The position numbers and the translations under genes were made by a program. The notes under the pieces were generated by a model. The model made no database searches. It was given only the letters and a program-made list of their open reading frames with translations, and had not been told where the DNA came from. Below are positions 1-8,578 of a stretch of 64,000 nucleotides of DNA, in pieces. This stretch comes from JAGOTP01 sp964582475. Its GTDB lineage: Bacteria > Patescibacteriota > Patescibacteriia > 2-12-FULL-60-25. Positions within the stretch are counted from its first letter, which is position 1; each line of letters starts with the position of its first letter. Location of the stretch: NCBI GenBank assembly GCA_964582475.1, contig CAZOQS010000001.1, forward strand, positions 1 to 64,000, given 5' to 3'.

Positions 1-50
1 TGGTACTTGGACCCAACCCGGTCCTGGGAGAGTAGCCCGTTGCCGGACTA
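1..50 (+). rRNA. rrf: 5S ribosomal RNA, 3' end only
   Basis: The first 50 bases carry the conserved 3' half of bacterial 5S rRNA, with the run GGGAGAGTAG followed by a closing GCCGGAC. The 5' part lies outside the window. An intrinsic terminator follows at once, as expected for the end of an rRNA operon. The call rests on recognising the motif, not on a covariance model. Confidence 0.8.
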
Positions 51-52
51 TC

Positions 53-85
53 AAAAACACACCTTTAAACGGGTGTGTTTTTGTT
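53..85 (+). terminator. Intrinsic terminator of the rRNA operon
   Basis: CACACC and GGTGTG form a stem, extended by flanking A5 and T5 runs around a 7-base loop, followed by TTTTTGTTT. It lies directly after the 5S end. Confidence 0.85.
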
Positions 86-186
86 TGTGTAAATTTTCAT
101 AACAGAAGGGGCTCTTGACGGAAAATGCAGTTTCAAGCAACGGAGTATAAGTGAGGGGTTGAACGTCCCTTCAGAAAGGCTAAGGA

Positions 187-393
187 ATGAACCAGGCTAT
201 GAGTAGGAATGGAGATGTCTTTCATGTGGCGCAGATCGCACTGGGAGTCATGATGAGTGTCTTCCTGGTTGCGATCTATGTTCGTCTCGTCCCTGCTTCA
301 GGCGGTGGGCGAGTGCGTGAAGTGCACACGTTGCAGACGATCTATCTCACGGAGGTGAAGTACCTGTCTTCGGATCGCAAGTTCGATCACTGA
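187..393 (+). CDS. Small single-span membrane protein, GC-rich orphan
   Basis: A 68-residue protein with one hydrophobic segment at about residues 16-36 and a short polar tail; no family recognised. The start is supported by a purine-rich stretch (AGAAAGGCTAAGGA) directly before the ATG, and a perfect terminator hairpin follows the stop. A TTGACG lies at 115-120 and a TATAAG at 146-151, but they are 25 bases apart, so the promoter is not certain. It belongs to the set of GC-rich, leadered, Shine-Dalgarno-bearing single genes that recur in this window and is the first after the rRNA operon. A short membrane-active peptide or the anchor of a larger complex are possible roles, but nothing in the sequence decides. 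Confidence 0.6.
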   Translation: MNQAMSRNGDVFHVAQIALGVMMSVFLVAIYVRLVPASGGGRVREVHTLQTIYLTEVKYLSSDRKFDH

Positions 394-425
394 ATTGGGT
401 CTTTGGGCCCGAATCCAACACTCTG

Positions 426-454
426 ACCGTCTGGGAGCAACTTTCCCAGACGGT
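426..454 (+). terminator. Intrinsic terminator after the small membrane protein
   Basis: Perfect 11-bp stem ACCGTCTGGGA / TCCCAGACGGT with a 7-base loop, followed by TGCTTCCTT. Confidence 0.8.
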
Positions 455-471
455 TGCTTCCTTCTATACAA

Positions 472-512
472 AATCCCCCTCTTCTTTCCTGGGAGAAAAG
501 CAGAGGGGGATT
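472..512 (-). terminator. Intrinsic terminator of the Nudix/adenylyltransferase-like locus
   Basis: Stem AATCCCCCTC / GAGGGGGATT; on the minus strand it is followed by TTTTG. It lies downstream of the frameshifted minus-strand gene. Confidence 0.7.
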
Positions 513-562
513 GCGGAGGACTTGGGTGGGGATGGATCGAAGTGCCTCCGCGAGAGGTTCGA

Positions 563-1523
563 TCAGATGCCGAGGGCGGCGCGCACGACGGTCGAGCTGA
601 CCGGCGGCGGGATGCTCTCGACGTGGGTGAAGATGGCCGGGTCGGCCGTCACGCCGAGGCGGTGCTCGACGTCCGTGAGGCGCTCGAGCGTGCCGTCGCT
701 CTTCCAGCGGGGGAAGACCCGGAAGGTGCAGCCGTGCTCGCGGATGATGGCGAGGTCGGCGTCCCGGCGCGGGTTCTGCGGGCTGAGGAGCTTCTCCGCG
801 ACGTCCGCTCCGATCACGAAGATCGTCTCGGGTCGTGCGCGGGCCTTGTCGGCGTAGAAGCACTGCCCGTCCGTGACGAGCAGGTTGGCGCGGCCGCGGA
901 ACTCGTGGCTTCGCGGTTGGGTGAAGCTCGACGAACGCCTGGAAGGTCGAGGCCTTGGCGATCGCAAGCGAGGCGAGTGGGTAGCGGCAGATACGCAGGG
1001 ACAGGATCGGGATGCGGCCGAATTCTTCCCAGATCTCGCGTCGCGCAGCTCGTCTGATGACCGTGTTCGAAGGACGCTGGTGGAGGAAATCGCATCCCAC
1101 CACGTCGTCGATCAGACCACCCGGTGGTTCAGCGCAGACGATGAACCCCTCCTCATCGCAGAGCGATCGCAGGCTCGGAACATCACCGAACCAGCGCTTC
1201 AGGAACACGACCGCGACTTCGATGCCGCGAGGTCCCTGACGGTAGGCGCCGGCCGTCACCGAGGGCCGCGCGACGCCAGTCAGCGTGTCGTAGATCGCCT
1301 CGTTTCGGGCGTTCATGACAACAACGGTTTCAACGCGCGCGATGCCGGAGCGTACGTGAACGTGGGTTCCCGGAGGGAGTGTGATCGGTCCTGTTCCGCT
1401 CAGAGTGTCTGAAGCGAAGGGTTGGCCGAAGGGTGCTTCCACTTCGAACCACCATTGATTGGGCCTCCCTACCAGTCCTGGTGGGAAGGGCGCCTTGTTC
1501 ATACCTCGTACTCGATGGGCCAT
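563..1523 (-). pseudogene. Nudix-domain / nucleotidyltransferase-like protein, frameshifted
   Basis: Two overlapping frames read as one gene. The first (from ATG at 1523, Shine-Dalgarno CAGGAG) gives about 200 residues with a Nudix-like segment: GG at 135-136 and REIWEEFG at 162-169, the core of the Nudix box, although the upstream G-x5-E part is degenerate. Near 915-925 the homology moves to another frame, which continues FVIGADVAEKLL and ends VSSTVVRAALGI at 563. That ending resembles the ISSTxIR motif of nicotinate/nicotinamide mononucleotide adenylyltransferases and the C-terminal part of a related cytidylyltransferase-like family. An N-terminal HxGH motif was not seen, so a complete adenylyltransferase core is not present. 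GC-rich orphan class. The shift may be a real mutation, programmed, or a sequencing error. Confidence 0.6.
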
Positions 1524-1549
1524 CTGCTCTCCTGTGAAAAGGGTACTTT

Positions 1550-1578
1550 ACTTTGGATTTTATTGAGGTTTTTGTCAA
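1550..1578 (-). promoter_or_regulatory. Promoter of the Nudix-like locus
   Basis: TTGACA at 1573-1578, 17-base spacer, CAAAGT at 1550-1555. The -35 is perfect and the -10 weak. It gives a leader of about 20 bases with a Shine-Dalgarno. Confidence 0.55.
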
Positions 1579-1624
1579 TCACGTCAATTCAATTTCCGAC
1601 CGAGGTCAGAAGTTCAAGTGGCGT

Positions 1625-1650
1625 GGGGAAGCGATGAGAGTCGCATCCCC
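1625..1650 (-). terminator. Hairpin downstream of the 245-residue orphan
   Basis: Stem GGGGA-GCGA / TCGC-TCCCC with a symmetric bulge, in the gap after the minus-strand gene at 1726. It lacks a clean U-run, so it could also be a 3' stabilising hairpin. Confidence 0.4.
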
Positions 1651-1725
1651 GGCGGTTAGAAGTCTTCACGAACTGACGGTACCGCATGACTGTCAGGTCG
1701 AGAGCGTTGGGCGCCAGTGAAGGGG

Positions 1726-2463
1726 TCAGAACATGAACGGGTATCCCTCGTGCTCGTCGCCGAGCTGGCGGGTCGCGACTTGCCAGAGGATCGTTTGCGC
1801 ACCGCAATAGCCGTCGGCGAAGCGAGAGCCGTTTTCGTACTCGAACACCCCCTTCACGACGGCCTCGAACTTCCCGAAGAAGACCTCCTCATCGGTCCCG
1901 TTCGTCTTGACGACGTCCAGGATGGCTTCAGTCTCCGCATCGAGATCGATACGGACCAGTCCCACGCGGCCGCCGTCGGTCGCGAGCTTCCACCCGAGAG
2001 CGGTCCGAAGGTCGGGCGCCGCCTCGTAGTCGAAGTCTCCGTCGGACCCGACGCGGCCGATGCGGACGCCCTCCTTCTCGACGATGAGACTGAGGTCGAC
2101 GTCACCGTGTCGGTGACCGAGCTTGTCCGCGACCCCGCTGTAGCGGAGGCAACAGAGCTCGGAGAGGGACAGGTCGACGCTACCGAGACGCGTCGTCCGG
2201 TCCGTCCCCATCAACGTTCCCGTCACCGGGAGGTCCTCGAGCCCGAAGGCTTCGAGGTTTGCCCGGATCGGCCACATGGTCAGCGCTTCGACCTTACGGT
2301 AGAGGCGCAGCGACTCGTCGCTCAGGGCGACGTAGTCGTGGTGCTTCTGGGCGTCGCTCAGGCTGAGGTTGAGCTCACGAGCGAGCTCACCCCGACGGGT
2401 GGAGGTACGGGCGGAGGCGGCCTGATAGGCGGTCTGGGCCGCCAGAAACAGCGCGAGGGTCAT
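1726..2463 (-). CDS. Hypothetical protein, GC-rich orphan
   Basis: A 245-residue protein I do not recognise. It has a mildly hydrophobic N-terminus (first 15 residues), a helical, charged region to about residue 60, then a mixed, acidic second half with several Asp/Glu-rich strands. It has a textbook promoter (TTGACA-17-TATTAT) about 70 bases upstream and a GGAG Shine-Dalgarno before the ATG. Base composition is clearly richer in G+C than the acyltransferase-like gene next to it. Same orientation as the Nudix-like locus downstream, but that gene has its own promoter, so they are probably separate transcription units. Function unknown. Confidence 0.65.
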   Translation of the reverse strand: MTLALFLAAQTAYQAASARTSTRRGELARELNLSLSDAQKHHDYVALSDESLRLYRKVEALTMWPIRANLEAFGLEDLPVTGTLMGTDRTTRLGSVDLSLSELCCLRYSGVADKLGHRHGDVDLSLIVEKEGVRIGRVGSDGDFDYEAAPDLRTALGWKLATDGGRVGLVRIDLDAETEAILDVVKTNGTDEEVFFGKFEAVVKGVFEYENGSRFADGYCGAQTILWQVATRQLGDEHEGYPFMF

Positions 2464-2534
2464 CGTGGCTCCATACTATCCAGTTGGGAAACCGCTGGAC
2501 GCGGGGGTTGTTCAGGTTGCGTAAAGAACAGAAT

Positions 2535-2563
2535 ATAATACTACAAAAAGACGTATTTGTCAA
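2535..2563 (-). promoter_or_regulatory. Consensus sigma-70-type promoter of the 245-residue orphan
   Basis: TTGACA at 2558-2563, exactly 17 bases, TATTAT at 2535-2540. Predicted leader about 65 bases. Confidence 0.85.
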
Positions 2564-2702
2564 TGTTTAGGGGTAATTTTGCTCATTTATGATCTAAAAC
2601 TGGGCAGTCCGAGTTATATAGGGGAAAATAGAGTCAGTTTGGGATTGCATCTGGTACAATATGAAGCGTGAGGTGGTGTAGGTCTTGTGAGCTAAACGAT
2701 CT

Positions 2703-3740
2703 ATGTCTGAACGTCCAAAAGAGAGAAAAGAGAGGAGCGGAGCGCCTGCATCGGAGCGGGTTGGTTCAAGGACGGAAGTTCAACCGGTGGAACGATCCAA
2801 GCAAGAAATAAAACAGGTCATCCGAGAAGACGAAGCCCGAATAGAGCAAATGAAGGCGGCAGTTTCAAAGCATCCTGAAGAGCGTGCAACCGCTGCGCTC
2901 TCCCTCTCCCCCGAAAAGATACGGTCCGAGTATGCAGAGCAATACGTGCCTAACCATGTCAGAGAAGCGAGCCCCTCTTTGATGAGGCAAGTGATTGGTA
3001 AATCTCTGGGCGCGCTTTTATGGGTACGCGAACATCTGGCGGGTTGGCGCGTGAGCGGGCGTGAGTACATCCCTACAGAGGGTGAATTTTTGGCGATCTG
3101 TAATCACCAAGGCGGCGAGTCCGGGATTCTCATGGGGCTCTTTGCACAGCAGTCCATGCACTTAGTGAGTGGGGAACAGACGCATTGGCAGCGCAATCCT
3201 CTCCGTACCTGGTTCTTGAAAAAACTGGGGATGTTACCGGTGAAAGAATCGCTTGCGCACCTTGCCCCAGCGGAGCAGCAGACGCTCGTTGAGCGGGCGC
3301 ACCCGCGTGCACGTGCCGGCTACCAAAAGGTCGTAGACCGAGAACAGACGGCTTCTCCCCTTGAGCGAACAGTGGATCTACGCCAATCGGTTCGTTCGAT
3401 CGTGGCGTGTTTAGTGCGCGGCGAACCGGTGACACTCTTTCCTGAAGGGCTTTTCTTGTATGACGGAAACTCAGGAATGCGTCGCGGGTATGCTTTGACC
3501 GATGCGGTTGCACTGGAATATGAACGAGTGACGGGTGAGTCGCTGCGCATCCTGCCCGTTGCGATTGATCGAAAAAAAGTTCAGGTCGGCCAAACATTTA
3601 CGCTGAAAGAGCAGCCAAAAGGGATGGGCGTCTCTCGTTCAGATGCGGTCATCGCGCATGTGGCTGAACTCTTGCCGAAAGAGCGCCAGGGCTACTACGA
3701 GCCGATTGTAGAAAAGCTTGCTGCCAAGAGGGCTAAATAA
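2703..3740 (+). CDS. Phospholipid/glycerol acyltransferase-like protein
   Basis: 345 residues. The first 90 are polar and charged; the rest resembles the PlsC/LPLAT fold. Motif I appears as NHQGGES (134-140) and motif III as LFPEG (245-249). In the family the motif is NHx4D, with His and Asp as the catalytic pair acylating lysophosphatidic acid at the membrane. Here His135 is present but the Asp position is Ser140, with Glu at 139. The gene may therefore be a divergent acyltransferase or one using a shifted acid residue. It has an extended -10 promoter (TGG-TACAAT at 2655-2660) and a leader of about 40 bases, longer than most native genes here. A terminator follows at 3742. Confidence 0.6.
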   Translation: MSERPKERKERSGAPASERVGSRTEVQPVERSKQEIKQVIREDEARIEQMKAAVSKHPEERATAALSLSPEKIRSEYAEQYVPNHVREASPSLMRQVIGKSLGALLWVREHLAGWRVSGREYIPTEGEFLAICNHQGGESGILMGLFAQQSMHLVSGEQTHWQRNPLRTWFLKKLGMLPVKESLAHLAPAEQQTLVERAHPRARAGYQKVVDREQTASPLERTVDLRQSVRSIVACLVRGEPVTLFPEGLFLYDGNSGMRRGYALTDAVALEYERVTGESLRILPVAIDRKKVQVGQTFTLKEQPKGMGVSRSDAVIAHVAELLPKERQGYYEPIVEKLAAKRAK

Positions 3741-3741
3741 C

Positions 3742-3765
3742 AAATGCCCACCGAAGTGGGCATTT
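3742..3765. terminator. Bidirectional terminator between convergent genes
   Basis: AAATGCCCAC / GTGGGCATTT around a CGAA loop, with T-rich tails on both strands. It serves the acyltransferase-like gene and the lipoprotein on the other strand. Confidence 0.85.
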
Positions 3766-3784
3766 GTTTCTATAGGCTCAGTTT

Positions 3785-4429
3785 TTACAGCGTTGGATAC
3801 TGGAAGGTCGACATGATCGCTTCCAACTGTTGGCGATAGCCGGCTGTGTTGAATGGCTTCGCTGGATCGTTGGCGTACTTTTTTGTGAAGGTGATAATGG
3901 AATACCAGTTATCTTTCTTCGTGACCCACTGTTCCTGATGGTAGCTGCTCCCAGCAGCGCCCTCAACGCTGCTTGTACGGCAGAACGAAGCGCCGTTTAC
4001 CGTCAGGCGTTCTTCGGTTGTGTTTGGAAGACCAGAGGGTTTTGCACAGTCATTCTGGATTTCTTCACTGGTGAGCGCGAGGGTCTTCACAGTGAACTCA
4101 GGTGCGAACGATCCGCGAAGAGGATACTGGAACTGATATTTGAGTGTTTTATTTTGATAGATTGGCCAGCCAGTTGTGTCGAGTGCGCTGGAGGCTGAGA
4201 TGGTGGAAGGGGATTCGGTAGGAACGTTTGGCGTAGATGTGCTTAGGCTGGGAGGCACGAGAACGGGAGCGGGTGGCGTGGTGCTCGGTGTCGGTGTTGG
4301 GACCACGGCAACGGGTGGAGTTCCGTTCGCGCTGTTCGAAGGGGTCGTCGCTGCGTTGTTGCAGCCCGCTCCTACAAGCGAGGCGGCAATCACCAAACAA
4401 GCGGCAAAGGGAATAGATTTATGTGTCAT
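3785..4429 (-). CDS. Secreted lipoprotein of unknown function
   Basis: 214 residues. A signal peptide with lipobox SLVGAGC directs lipidation at Cys near residue 23. A Pro/Thr/Ser-rich linker runs to about residue 75, then a globular domain containing two Cys that may pair. The start at 4429 is chosen because it begins the signal peptide; an upstream in-frame ATG would add 25 residues with no signal character. The linker plus small domain is typical of CPR envelope lipoproteins. No enzymatic motif seen. Confidence 0.75.
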   Translation of the reverse strand: MTHKSIPFAACLVIAASLVGAGCNNAATTPSNSANGTPPVAVVPTPTPSTTPPAPVLVPPSLSTSTPNVPTESPSTISASSALDTTGWPIYQNKTLKYQFQYPLRGSFAPEFTVKTLALTSEEIQNDCAKPSGLPNTTEERLTVNGASFCRTSSVEGAAGSSYHQEQWVTKKDNWYSIITFTKKYANDPAKPFNTAGYRQQLEAIMSTFQYPTL

Positions 4430-4553
4430 ATAAGAATAATCATGGTACGCCACTCTAGTTTGGGCAAGTACTCGGATACAATAACGCGCTCCCTGGGCAA
4501 ACATGACGCTGTTCTTGATGCGTTAGGGTCGAGCGGGGTAGAGTGGCGGCCAT

Positions 4554-5207
4554 ATGTCTGAACATCCGATCGAGCTGGAGATCCGGGCGATTATCACGCC
4601 GAAGACGATTCCCGCGTTGCGTAAAAAGCTCATAGGCTTGGGCTTCAAGTCTGTTTCTTTGGCACGCCGTACGATGGTGATGTCATTTGGAACGGTGTCT
4701 GCGCATGGGCTGGATTGGGATGAACACAAAAAAGATGAAATCGATGTACGTTGTCGCATCACCAATGGAAAGGCGGAAGTCGTGACGAAAATTGGGAGAA
4801 CGAGTGCGGCGAATCGAGTCGAGATCAGCGTGCCGGTTTCACTCGATCAGATGTTGGGATTTTCTCAGCTGTTCGGAGCGATGCCGCTCTTCACCAAAGT
4901 CGGATCACGACAAACGGAAAACTTTAAGAAAGGAACGATTACGATTTCGATTGTGTCTTCGATTCCAAGTAAACTTTCCTATATCGAGATCGAACGAATG
5001 ACGACACGTGAGAAGGAGAAAAAAGATTTGGTTGTCCTTCGCGCATTAGCAAAAGACCTTGGTCTGACGCTCATTGAGACGCATCAGGAATATATCGACT
5101 TCTGTGGTTTACTCACGAAGCAGGATGACTGGCGATTTGAGGGAACAGCAGCGGATGTGAAGCGGTTGAAGGCGGATATCAAGAAAACGAAATCGGATCG
5201 CGCGTAG
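4554..5207 (+). CDS. CYTH-domain-like protein
   Basis: 217 residues. An N-terminal ELEIRA (residues 7-12) fits a divergent form of the ExExK signature that opens the CYTH (adenylate cyclase IV / thiamine triphosphatase) fold, followed by alternating charged strands such as DVRCRI and YIEIER. That fold forms a triphosphate tunnel that binds nucleoside triphosphate or polyphosphate with divalent metal. The EKxR-type residues are less clear, so the substrate is open. A TAGAGT -10 hexamer with an upstream TTGATG ends nine bases before the ATG, with no Shine-Dalgarno, as in other native genes here. It converges on UDP-glucose dehydrogenase with a two-base gap and no terminator hairpin. Confidence 0.55.
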   Translation: MSEHPIELEIRAIITPKTIPALRKKLIGLGFKSVSLARRTMVMSFGTVSAHGLDWDEHKKDEIDVRCRITNGKAEVVTKIGRTSAANRVEISVPVSLDQMLGFSQLFGAMPLFTKVGSRQTENFKKGTITISIVSSIPSKLSYIEIERMTTREKEKKDLVVLRALAKDLGLTLIETHQEYIDFCGLLTKQDDWRFEGTAADVKRLKADIKKTKSDRA

Positions 5208-5209
5208 GT

Positions 5210-6499
5210 TTATTTTTCTTGTCGCCCAATTCCTTGATACACCAATCCCGCTTCCCGTACGCGCTTTGGATCAAGCAGATGACGCGCATCGAAGACCAAT
5301 GTTCCGCGCATGTGTTCTTTTAGTTTTTGGGGCTCTAAGGTGCGGAATATATCCCACTCGGTCGCAATGAGTACAGCATCGGCACGATCACACACGGCGT
5401 ACATTTGATCCACGCGTGTGAACCAAGTCTTCGCCTGTTCCGGAACATGAGCAGCTGGATCGTAGGCGGTGAGCTCGACACCTTCCTTCGCTAAGCGTTC
5501 GATGAGATCGAGCGCGGGGGAGTCACGAGTGTCATCTGTATTTTGTTTGAACGCGAGACCGAAGACGCCGATCCGTTTTCCAACGAGATCGCCGAGATGC
5601 TGTTTCAAGCGATCGATCACCCAAGTGCGTGCCTCTTCGTTGGCATTCAGCGCAGCCGAACAAACGGAGAGTGTTTCGTTGTTTTCTTCAGCCACGTGTA
5701 CGAGTGCGCGCACATCTTTTGGAAAACATGATCCACCCCAACCTGGACCCGCCGCTAAGAAGGAGCGTCCAATACGTGGATCGGTGCCGATGCCAGCGGC
5801 GATGTCTTCAATGTTTGCTCCTAACCGATCGGCGAGATGAGCGATTTCATTGATGAAGCTAATTTTGGTCGCGAGAAAGGCGTTGTTGGCATATTTCACC
5901 AGCTCAGCCGAACGGGGAGACATGACGAGTTTGGGACAATCAATCCCAGCATACAGATCTTGGAGGCAGCGGGTTGCTTCGGGGGAGCGTGTTCCAAGAA
6001 TGATGCGACTCGGGCGAAGAAAATCATTCACGGCGACGCCTTCGCGCAACATTTCAGGATTAGAAGCGACTTCAAAAGCGACAGACGATAAGCCACGAAG
6101 TTTTTCTAAGACACGGTCATTTGTGCCGACCGGAACGGTGCTTTTCACAATTACGACCATCCCGTCATGCAAGTATGGAGCGAGCGCTTCACACGCTGCA
6201 TCGATGTATTTCATGTCGGCGGATCCGTCTGCTCGTGGCGGCGTTCCAACGGCGATCATAATCGCTTGCGCCTCTTTCATCGCGTCTTTATAGGATGTTG
6301 TGAACTGGAGGCGCTTTGTTGCGTGGTGGGTACGAACAAGCTCTTCCAGGCCTTGTTCGTAGATCGGCATGACGCCTTGGCGCAGGCCGTCGATCTTTTT
6401 CTGATCAATATCGATACAGGTCACGCTGTGGCCAAGTTCGGCCAAACAGGTGCCGCTTACGAGCCCAACGTAGCCGGTTCCAATGACAGCAATGTGCAT
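5210..6499 (-). CDS. ugd: UDP-glucose 6-dehydrogenase
   Basis: 429 residues. Oxidises UDP-glucose to UDP-glucuronate with two NAD+, supplying acidic sugar for surface polysaccharide. The N-terminus IGTGYVGLVSG is the Rossmann NAD-binding motif; the catalytic cysteine lies in GGSCFPKDV; the C-terminal UDP-binding part carries GLAFKQNTDDTRDSP. Length is normal for the family. I start at 6499, directly before the Rossmann strand; an upstream ATG adds 13 unrelated residues. It fits with the flippase, two glycosyltransferases and sugar-phosphate transferase elsewhere in the window. Confidence 0.95.
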   Translation of the reverse strand: MHIAVIGTGYVGLVSGTCLAELGHSVTCIDIDQKKIDGLRQGVMPIYEQGLEELVRTHHATKRLQFTTSYKDAMKEAQAIMIAVGTPPRADGSADMKYIDAACEALAPYLHDGMVVIVKSTVPVGTNDRVLEKLRGLSSVAFEVASNPEMLREGVAVNDFLRPSRIILGTRSPEATRCLQDLYAGIDCPKLVMSPRSAELVKYANNAFLATKISFINEIAHLADRLGANIEDIAAGIGTDPRIGRSFLAAGPGWGGSCFPKDVRALVHVAEENNETLSVCSAALNANEEARTWVIDRLKQHLGDLVGKRIGVFGLAFKQNTDDTRDSPALDLIERLAKEGVELTAYDPAAHVPEQAKTWFTRVDQMYAVCDRADAVLIATEWDIFRTLEPQKLKEHMRGTLVFDARHLLDPKRVREAGLVYQGIGRQEK

Positions 6500-6586
6500 A
6501 TAGTCTCTAGGGTAGCAGTGAGGTAGGTCGAGAGCCATACGTCCATTTCTCTAAAGACTTGTGCACTCGAGCCGCCAAACGCCGAG

Positions 6587-8569
6587 CTACTTCTTCGTCA
6601 TCACCCAAACCCCATTCCAGTCCTCAGCGGGTGGATGAAGAGTGAAGTGTTTCATTTTTTCGATGAGAATTTTTGTCGGTCCGTCGTTTGGATATTTTTC
6701 TAACAAGCTCTGACAGAGAGCAAGTGCCTCGCTAAATGAACGCTGGCTGTACAACTTGAACGCCTGTTCAAAGCGCTGTGTCAGTTCAATTTCTTCCTGA
6801 GTAGCGCTGTCCGTTTTGTTTACGAGTTCAAATAACCCAACGGCTTCTTTCTTGCCTTTTACCGCTACTAGGTCGACCTTGCGTAGAAGGAAGGTGGTAC
6901 CAAGTTCTTTTGCAATCGCTTCGGTGACAAGAATCTCCGTCCCGTATTCTTTGTTTAGGCTCTCAACACGGCTCGCGAGGTTCACGTTGTCGCCGATGAC
7001 GGTGTAGTCATGACGGGTAGCACTCCCTACGTTTCCAACGACCATATCGCCGGTATGTAACCCAATGCCTACTTTGAGTGTACGTCCTCCGCCGAAGGCG
7101 TTGTCTGCGTTCATCACCTGGAGCTTGTCGCGCATACGGAGCGCCGTTTCAGCCGCGAGGAGTGGATGTTTCTCTTGATCGAGGGGAGCGTTCCAAAAGG
7201 CCATGACGGCATCACCAATGTATTTATCGAGTACGCCTTTGTGTTCAAAGACGAGATCGGTCATGGCGGTGAGATATGTGTTGAGGAGGGTGATCAGATC
7301 TTCTGGAGGCAGGCCTTCCGACATGGTTGTGAAGCCACGCAAGTCTGAGAAGAGCACCGTCATGTGACGCTTCTCTCCGCCGAGCGTGACTTTGGATGGA
7401 TCACGCAAAAGCGCTTCCAAGACGACGGGCGAGAGATAACGTCCGAAGAGGCCGCGAAGTTCGCCCTTCGTCCGTTCCGTCGTGACCCAGCGTTCAACAC
7501 TCAAGATGAGGTAGCCGAAAAGCAGGACAAGCGTTGGCCAGACAAGGTTGAGGAGATAGCCTTGGTCAAAGGCGAAGAAGCTTGCGATCATCCAAACAAT
7601 CCAAAGTCCAAGCGCGAGAAAGACGCTCGTGCGGAGACGGACGCGTGGAACAAAAAGACCCAACAGTACGCCGGCTACGATAAGGAGCAGCGCTTGCAGC
7701 CAAAGTGACACGGGTCGGAGCCAGGCTTGTTGGATGAGCGTATCGAGAAATGAGGCGTGGATTTCAACGCCACTCATCGGAAGGCGGCGCGAGGTCGGCG
7801 TGTAGTATTCGTCGTGGAGATCGTGGGCGGTCGCGCCAATGAACACGATCTTGTCTTTTAACTTGGTGATGTCAGCGGTGCCCTGCAACACATCGGCGGC
7901 GGAAACAAGCGGGAAGCCGACACGGGGCGCATTCGGGAAATGAACGCGCACCATCCCAAACTCTTCTTTGGGAATCGTTTCGAGTTTTGGGGTGACGCCA
8001 GCGACGGATCCCACAGCGTAGGCGAAGGCGGGGATCGGGGAACCGTCGGGTGCAGCGACGTTTAAGGGAATCCGGCGCGTGACGCCGTCGTCATCGAGAG
8101 GGGTATTTGAATGTCCGCTGGCTTGCGCATTTCGCAAGAACTGAGGAAGCGGACGCACGACGCGTTGCGGATCGTAGACGAGGCCACCTTCTTTGCGTTC
8201 TAGCGGAAGCTCGATCGGGAGCACGACGTTGCCACTTGCTTTGAGCGCTTCTGCCAGTGCATCGTCATCTGTGGCGTTCGATGCTTCAGGAAAGTTCACG
8301 TCGTACCCAATGGTTTTGACCCCCGCTGCTTGAAGTCGTCCGAGGAGGGCAGCGTGTGTTGCACGGGACCAGGGCCAGCGACCAATGCGTTCCAGTGAAG
8401 CATCGTCTATGGCGACAACGGCAATTCGTTCATCGGCAGCGCGTGGTAAGAAGAGGCGGTCGCTGAGACGCAAGTTCGAGTTTCCAAAGACCCCGATGAG
8501 TAATCCGAGAGCTCCAACCAGTCCAGCGGCGGTCCCGAGTAGTAGCGGCAGCGAGGGGCGAATGTTCAT
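6587..8569 (-). CDS. CHASE2-domain adenylate/guanylate cyclase
   Basis: 660 residues. An N-terminal membrane segment (about 7-27) is followed by an extracytoplasmic CHASE2 sensor domain (about 30-290), three membrane spans (about 295-360) and a class III nucleotidyl cyclase domain (about 390-560). The cyclase has the metal-binding FSDLRGFT, the second metal Asp in YIGDAVMAFW and the GIGLHTGDMVVGNVG strand. A C-terminal TPR-like helical tail ends the protein. It would make cAMP or cGMP in response to an outside signal. It begins nine bases after the FecR-domain gene, so the two form one operon. Confidence 0.9.
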   Translation of the reverse strand: MNIRPSLPLLLGTAAGLVGALGLLIGVFGNSNLRLSDRLFLPRAADERIAVVAIDDASLERIGRWPWSRATHAALLGRLQAAGVKTIGYDVNFPEASNATDDDALAEALKASGNVVLPIELPLERKEGGLVYDPQRVVRPLPQFLRNAQASGHSNTPLDDDGVTRRIPLNVAAPDGSPIPAFAYAVGSVAGVTPKLETIPKEEFGMVRVHFPNAPRVGFPLVSAADVLQGTADITKLKDKIVFIGATAHDLHDEYYTPTSRRLPMSGVEIHASFLDTLIQQAWLRPVSLWLQALLLIVAGVLLGLFVPRVRLRTSVFLALGLWIVWMIASFFAFDQGYLLNLVWPTLVLLFGYLILSVERWVTTERTKGELRGLFGRYLSPVVLEALLRDPSKVTLGGEKRHMTVLFSDLRGFTTMSEGLPPEDLITLLNTYLTAMTDLVFEHKGVLDKYIGDAVMAFWNAPLDQEKHPLLAAETALRMRDKLQVMNADNAFGGGRTLKVGIGLHTGDMVVGNVGSATRHDYTVIGDNVNLASRVESLNKEYGTEILVTEAIAKELGTTFLLRKVDLVAVKGKKEAVGLFELVNKTDSATQEEIELTQRFEQAFKLYSQRSFSEALALCQSLLEKYPNDGPTKILIEKMKHFTLHPPAEDWNGVWVMTKK

Positions 8570-8578
8570 AGGAAAAGG

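Noticed and set aside
395..1412. Plus-strand reading frames over the Nudix-like locus
   Set aside because: Shadows; no promoter, ribosome site or family motif, and both Nudix and adenylyltransferase-like motifs lie on the minus strand.
1717..2538. Long plus-strand reading frame of 273 codons opposite the 245-residue orphan
   Set aside because: High GC produces long antisense frames. The minus strand has a consensus promoter and Shine-Dalgarno; the plus frame has neither and an implausible composition.
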